Origin: Priapulus caudatus
Taxonomy: Eukaryota > Priapulida > Priapulimorpha > Priapulimorphida > Priapulidae
DNA: 23,021 nucleotides
Assembly: GCF_000485595.1 (NCBI RefSeq)
Contig: NW_014578058.1
Span: forward strand, 54,018 to 77,038
Reading direction: 5' to 3'
Below the pieces are notes generated by a model, which saw nothing but the letters and a program-made list of their open reading frames with translations, was not told the origin of the DNA and searched no databases. A program made the translations under genes and the position numbers. Below, piece by piece: positions 19,661-23,021 of this stretch. Positions within the stretch are counted from its first letter, which is position 1. Every line of letters begins with the position of its first letter.

Positions 19661-19981
19661 TGCCCGGCGCACACGGTGAGTTTCGTGCTTAGCACGGATC
19701 TCACAAGCGGGTGCCACTGTAGGTCATGTGACTGATTAAAATGGCGGAACCAATCAAAATGCGCCGCCACTGAGTGAGCGTGAGCAGGAGTCTCACATAC
19801 CCCGCACACGCTGAGTTTTCAGCCTCGCGAGACCAAAATTATCAAACACGACAGTTATTTTCCTCAGCACCTCGCGAGATCGAAAACTCACATCAATCGA
19901 CCCCCGGACACGGTGAGATTCGTGCTGAGCATGGAACTCACGCTCCGTGCTCAGCACAAATCTCACAGTGTGCGCCGGGCT
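19661..19981. mobile_element. MITE 2 (TTA target duplication)
   Basis: This is a 321 bp element flanked by TTA at 19658-19660 and 19982-19984. The ends are inverted: (T/A)GCCCGGCGCACAC at both termini, followed by an imperfect GTGAG...CGTGCT.AGCACGGA block repeated inward several times on each side. The interior has a TCATGTGA (19724-19731) and a CCAATCAAA (19750-19758). There is no coding capacity. It lies about 80 bases upstream of the receptor TATA box, so it may contribute to that promoter. Class assignment to Harbinger-like elements rests on the TTA duplication and the end pattern. Confidence 0.75.
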
Positions 19982-20064
19982 TTAGGTGTGACAGCACTTG
20001 TTTAGTTCAACGACACGATCTTATTGGGGCGTTGTGAGTTGATGCTCACGCGCACACGCAGCAT

Positions 20065-20073
20065 TATATAAAT
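20065..20073 (+). promoter_or_regulatory. TATA box of the GPCR gene
   Basis: TATATAAAT lies about 330 bases upstream of the receptor start codon, in the right orientation, and between MITE 2 and the duplicated leader. Transcription would begin near 20095-20105. A longer spliced 5' UTR cannot be ruled out. Confidence 0.5.
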
Positions 20074-20109
20074 ACAAGGGTGCGTAAATGACTTGACAGT
20101 TTGCAGCCT

Positions 20110-20387
20110 GTGCGTCATAATAGAAGCTTCTAGCTTTTGGTTAAACGTAACAACGCGTTTCAGATTTTTGTGAACTAAATCTATTTAAGACGAGAATATA
20201 TAGCAGAAACGGTGTGAAATTCGGACCCTTGTATCGTCATCAAGCGAAAACAATCTGACTGACAGGTCAATAATCTACTCGCCACGCAGCCTTCTTTAAA
20301 GAGCAGATAGATTTTAGTTGAACCTAAACAATCCGTTTTCTAACGTGCCCAAGAACCTCTTCAAAACGAGAATATATAGCAAGAAAC
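20110..20387 (+). repeat. Imperfect tandem duplication in the GPCR leader, about 176 bp period
   Basis: Two similar segments precede the receptor start. One is about 20137-20210 (TTTTGGTTAAACGTAACAAC ... ACGAGAATATATAGCAGAAAC region). The other is about 20312-20387 (TTTTAGTTGAACCTAAACAA ... ACGAGAATATATAGCAAGAAAC region). The closing 21-22 bases are nearly identical. The last copy ends 12 bases before the ATG. It may reflect duplication of a leader or promoter segment. Confidence 0.6.
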
Positions 20388-20399
20388 AAGAAAACCGAG

Positions 20400-21404
20400 A
20401 TGCATCCAATATCAACAACGATGAATGGAACCCAATTAGACAACAACAGCAACCCAATCGGTAGTAAAGAGGATATCGCAGACGAGATGGCTCGTAGCAA
20501 AGCATATTTTTATCGAATGACACCGTTAGTCAAAGCGCTGATATTATTGTTGTTTGTCGCGGTCAGTGCAGTCACACTGGTGGGAAACGGTCTCGTGATT
20601 ATCATCATAGCAAAGATTCGCCGACTGCAGATACCAGCAAACCTCACGATCGTTAATTTGGCTTGTTATGACATTTTGATGGCATGTACACCCGCCATAG
20701 TGTTCACGCCCCGGGACACTTTACCGCGGTGTCTGGCTTACACGGTCTACGCAATCACTCTTGCTCACGGGAACGTGCTGGGCATCGGACTGTCTACGAT
20801 CAACAGGTACGTGGCAATCGTACATCCGTTACGCTACAACCAGCTAATGACTGTTAAGCGCACCTGCATTTTCATAGGTTTGTGCTTTCTGTACGCACTT
20901 GCTTTGGGTATTGCAGCAGGCATCGATATGACATATAGCTGGAGCCCGCCCTCAGTGTGCATCGTCGACATAGAGCTCTCGTCCGGTTTCGTGGCCTTTA
21001 TGGTCAGTCACTATATTATATTATTGATCATCATGACTTACTGCTACACCATCATTGCCAAGATCGCCTGGGACCACACGGTAAGAATGGCGGCAGCAAC
21101 AGCTGCAGAGAGAGAGGAATTGTCTACTTTCGATGCTATAATGAAGAAGTCAAAGATTATACTTACCGTTGTCGGCACTTCATTTCTTCTCTTGTCACCG
21201 CATGTGATGCACATGATGCTAAGCCACATTTTTCCGTCAAGTCTCAAAACACTCCGCATTATTCGATTCATTGCACTGATAATGAATTCATTGGTGAATC
21301 CAATGATTTACTTCTACAAGTACAAAGACTTTCGTCAAGCCACAAAGGAAGTGTTTGGCTGCAAGCCATCCACCGTTGCACCGTTTCAACCGAACATGGG
21401 ATAA
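20400..21404 (+). CDS. Orphan rhodopsin-class (class A) G-protein-coupled receptor, intronless
   Basis: This is a 334-residue, seven-helix receptor expected in the plasma membrane. The N-terminus has glycosylation sequons NGT (9) and NNS (15). Helix 1 has GNGLVI (Asn63) and helix 2 has NLACYD (Asp91). Helix 3 starts at Cys111 and ends NRYVAI (135-140) in place of DRY. Cys187 in loop 2 should pair with Cys111. Helix 6 has LLLSPH (Pro267) and lacks the usual CW.P Trp. Helix 7 has NPMIY (300-304), then helix 8 (YKYKDF) and a possible palmitoylation Cys321. Retinal Lys is absent (Ile at 7.43), so it is not an opsin. Position 3.32 is Ala, so it is not a classical amine receptor. The usual helix 4 Trp and helix 5 Pro are also not evident. 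Ligand and subfamily are unknown. The start is the first ATG in the frame; Met8 and Met30 are alternatives. Confidence 0.9.
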   Translation: MHPISTTMNGTQLDNNSNPIGSKEDIADEMARSKAYFYRMTPLVKALILLLFVAVSAVTLVGNGLVIIIIAKIRRLQIPANLTIVNLACYDILMACTPAIVFTPRDTLPRCLAYTVYAITLAHGNVLGIGLSTINRYVAIVHPLRYNQLMTVKRTCIFIGLCFLYALALGIAAGIDMTYSWSPPSVCIVDIELSSGFVAFMVSHYIILLIIMTYCYTIIAKIAWDHTVRMAAATAAEREELSTFDAIMKKSKIILTVVGTSFLLLSPHVMHMMLSHIFPSSLKTLRIIRFIALIMNSLVNPMIYFYKYKDFRQATKEVFGCKPSTVAPFQPNMG

Positions 21405-22065
21405 AGCATGCATACAAGGTAGCACAATATCTCTTCAAAAACAGAAGGCCAATAACAGAATCTAAAATTTACAACATAATCCGCTTTTTAAAACCATGTG
21501 ACTGTTCTTACCCAGTTTTATTTTAAGACAAGTCGATGTAATTAACCTGAAAGTAACTGCTGTTTTGACAAGTGATGTAGCGGTGTTTGTTAATTCCTCT
21601 AATAATCTCATATAATACGACGACCTTATTCCAAGAACCGCGGTAATCGTTTATTCTTATTTTAATTAGGTGTGTTGTATGGTGTTATTATATGGCGTAA
21701 TGTAATAGCTATATATATAACCTATCCTCGGAACTTACAGACGAGTACGATTACTGTTTATACTATTACGGGTTGAGACGGATAAATGAGACCAGGATGG
21801 AGAGTATGACACGATCGTGAGATGATGTATCTTACGTTTCCATAGCTGCACTCCCCCACCCTAATGTAACGGAAAGAGGTTGGGATTGGTAGAGAGTGTA
21901 AAGCCGTAGACCTTGTACTCTGTGGGATTGCCTGCCTCACGGGCGATAGTTGTACTAAAACTATTATATTGTTTTAGAGTTGGGAACTTTTAATAAGGTT
22001 CTAAAATTATCAAAAATGTAGAGTCAAAATGTCGTCCTAAAGCTGCATTAGAGTTAAAATTGGTC
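21405..22065. other. Intergenic stretch downstream of the GPCR
   Basis: This holds the receptor 3' UTR and spacer. No clear AATAAA was found close to the stop. A TATATATATAA run lies at about 21711-21721. From about 22010 the sequence begins to resemble the minisatellite on the right. No gene was seen. Confidence 0.5.
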
Positions 22066-23021
22066 TTAAGCCCTGTCTACACTAGCAAACTTTAGTTTGC
22101 AAACTCGAGCAAACTCGAGCAAACTCCGAGTTTGGCAAGAAAAGTTTTCCAAAGTTTGCCAGTGTAGACCAGTTAACAAACTTCGGCAAACTAGTTTGCA
22201 GAAGTTTGCAGAAGTTAGGCCGTGCACCTTCTTGACAAACTAGTTTGCTCGAGTTTGCTGAGTTTGGAATAACTCAGCCAATCAAATGACAGTTTGTAGT
22301 CATGTGATCCTGCAGATAGACAAACATTGGACATTGAACATTGGAATTCACAGTCAATACCAGTGAACTCGGAGTTTGCTCGAGTTTGCTCGAGTTTGCT
22401 CGAACTCGGAGTTTGCTCGAGTTTGCAAACTAAAGTTTGCTAGTGTAGACAGGGCTTTAGATTTAAGAAGTTGTGTTATGCATGAAAAGTTGTTTTACGG
22501 TTAAAAAGTTGTTATGTATTTAGGAAGTTGTCTCATAGTTGAAACGTATTCTGATACTTAAAAAATCTTACATTTAAAGAAATTTCATAATCGTTAATTA
22601 TTTGTCTTAGAGTTAATATTGTTGTCTTTGAGTAAAGAAGTTGTCTTAAAATTAATAGTTTCTATCAAAGTTAAGAAGTTGTCTTAGAATTAATGTGTTG
22701 TCTTATAGTTAAAATGTCGTCATATAGTTAAGAAGTTGTCTTATCCTTAAGGAATATTCTTATAATTCAAGGTCTTACAGGTAAAGAAGTTGTATCAGAG
22801 TTAATTAGTTGTCTTAGAGTTAGATTGCTGTCTAGAGTAACAAAGTTGTCTTTATGTTATGACGTTGTCTTAGAGCTTATTACCTGTCTTAGAGTTAAGA
22901 TTGTTTTCTTTGAGTAAAGAAGTTGTCTTAAAATTAGTAGTTGCTATTAGAGTTAAGAAGTTGTCTTAGAATTAATGTGTTGTCTTATAGTTAAAATGTC
23001 GTCATATAGTTAAGAAGTTGT
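22010..23021. repeat. AT-rich minisatellite, about 21-22 bp units with 282 bp higher-order repeat, split by MITE 3
   Basis: Units resemble AAGAAGTTGTCTTAGAGTTA. They start weakly at about 22020-22065, are interrupted by MITE 3, and continue from 22457 to the window end. A block starting at 22627 (TTTGAGTAAAGAAGTTGTCT) reappears at 22909 with few changes, giving a 282 bp higher-order period of about 13 units. The array continues beyond the window. Confidence 0.85.
22069..22456. mobile_element. MITE 3 (TTA target duplication)
   Basis: This is a 388 bp element flanked by TTA at 22066-22068 and 22457-22459. The terminal inverted repeats begin AGCCCTGTCTACACTAGCAA and are perfect for 48 bases on both sides. 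Inside them, AAACTCGAGC/GAGTTTGCTC decamers are repeated several times in opposite orientation on the two arms, more on the right. The interior contains CCAATCAAA (22278-22286) and TCATGTGA (22300-22307). No coding frame is present. It is inserted in the left part of the minisatellite. Confidence 0.85.

Noticed and set aside
20400-21404. Opsin identity for the receptor
   Set aside because: The retinal-binding Lys of helix 7 is absent (Ile at that place), so only a general class A call is justified.
20957-21526. 189-residue plus-strand frame overlapping the receptor
   Set aside because: It is a frame-shifted shadow of the receptor coding sequence with no membrane or domain pattern.
22069-22456. 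piggyBac-type element with TTAA duplication
   Set aside because: The left flank could read TTAA, but the right reads TTTA. A TTA duplication fits both sides without mismatch.

Overview
This is nuclear DNA of an invertebrate animal. Exons are spliced with GT-AG introns, one gene is a 7TM receptor, and non-autonomous DNA transposons are frequent. There are no operons or bacterial signals. I cannot name the species. Exons are GC-rich, while introns and intergenic DNA are AT-rich.

Left part (1-13965): a six-exon, plus-strand gene for mitochondrial complex III core protein 2 (UQCRC2, an inactive M16 peptidase relative). Spliced exons 226-360, 972-1103, 2694-2894, 3856-4088, 4431-4825 and 13403-13665 give 452 codons plus a stop, and all phases agree. 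The introns hold a foldback MITE (2952-3234) and a possible Harbinger transposase relic (about 1559). The last intron holds a minisatellite of 76 bp units. Each unit copies the last 58 bases of exon 5 plus the first 18 bases of the intron, so every unit carries a 5' splice site.

Assembly problem (about 5150-12524): quality of the minisatellite declines rightward. From about 7945 to the 10-N gap at 12515-12524 the sequence is a garbled, insertion-rich second copy of 13070-16126, including exon 6 and the 3' UTR. It looks like an uncorrected long read used to fill a gap, not a real duplication. Clean sequence resumes at 12525.

Middle (16127-19590): an AT-rich spacer, then a complete but dead pogo/Tigger-type (Tc1/mariner superfamily) transposon. 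It has 23 bp inverted ends and TA target duplications. Its DDD-type transposase pseudogene is followed by a C-terminal PHD-like zinc finger.

Right part (19591-23021): a second MITE (19661-19981), then an intronless orphan class A GPCR (20400-21404) behind a TATA box and a duplicated leader. A third MITE (22069-22456) lies inside an AT-rich minisatellite of about 21-22 bp units with a 282 bp higher-order period, which runs off the window.

The three MITEs look unrelated inside, yet all have TTA target duplications and ends fitting AGC-N7-ACAC. This points to one Harbinger-like transposase type, assumed to act in trans, having moved several families here. UQCRC2 and the receptor are not functionally linked. 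The most notable biology is the splice-donor minisatellite and the shared MITE ends. The most important caution is the artefactual duplicate.
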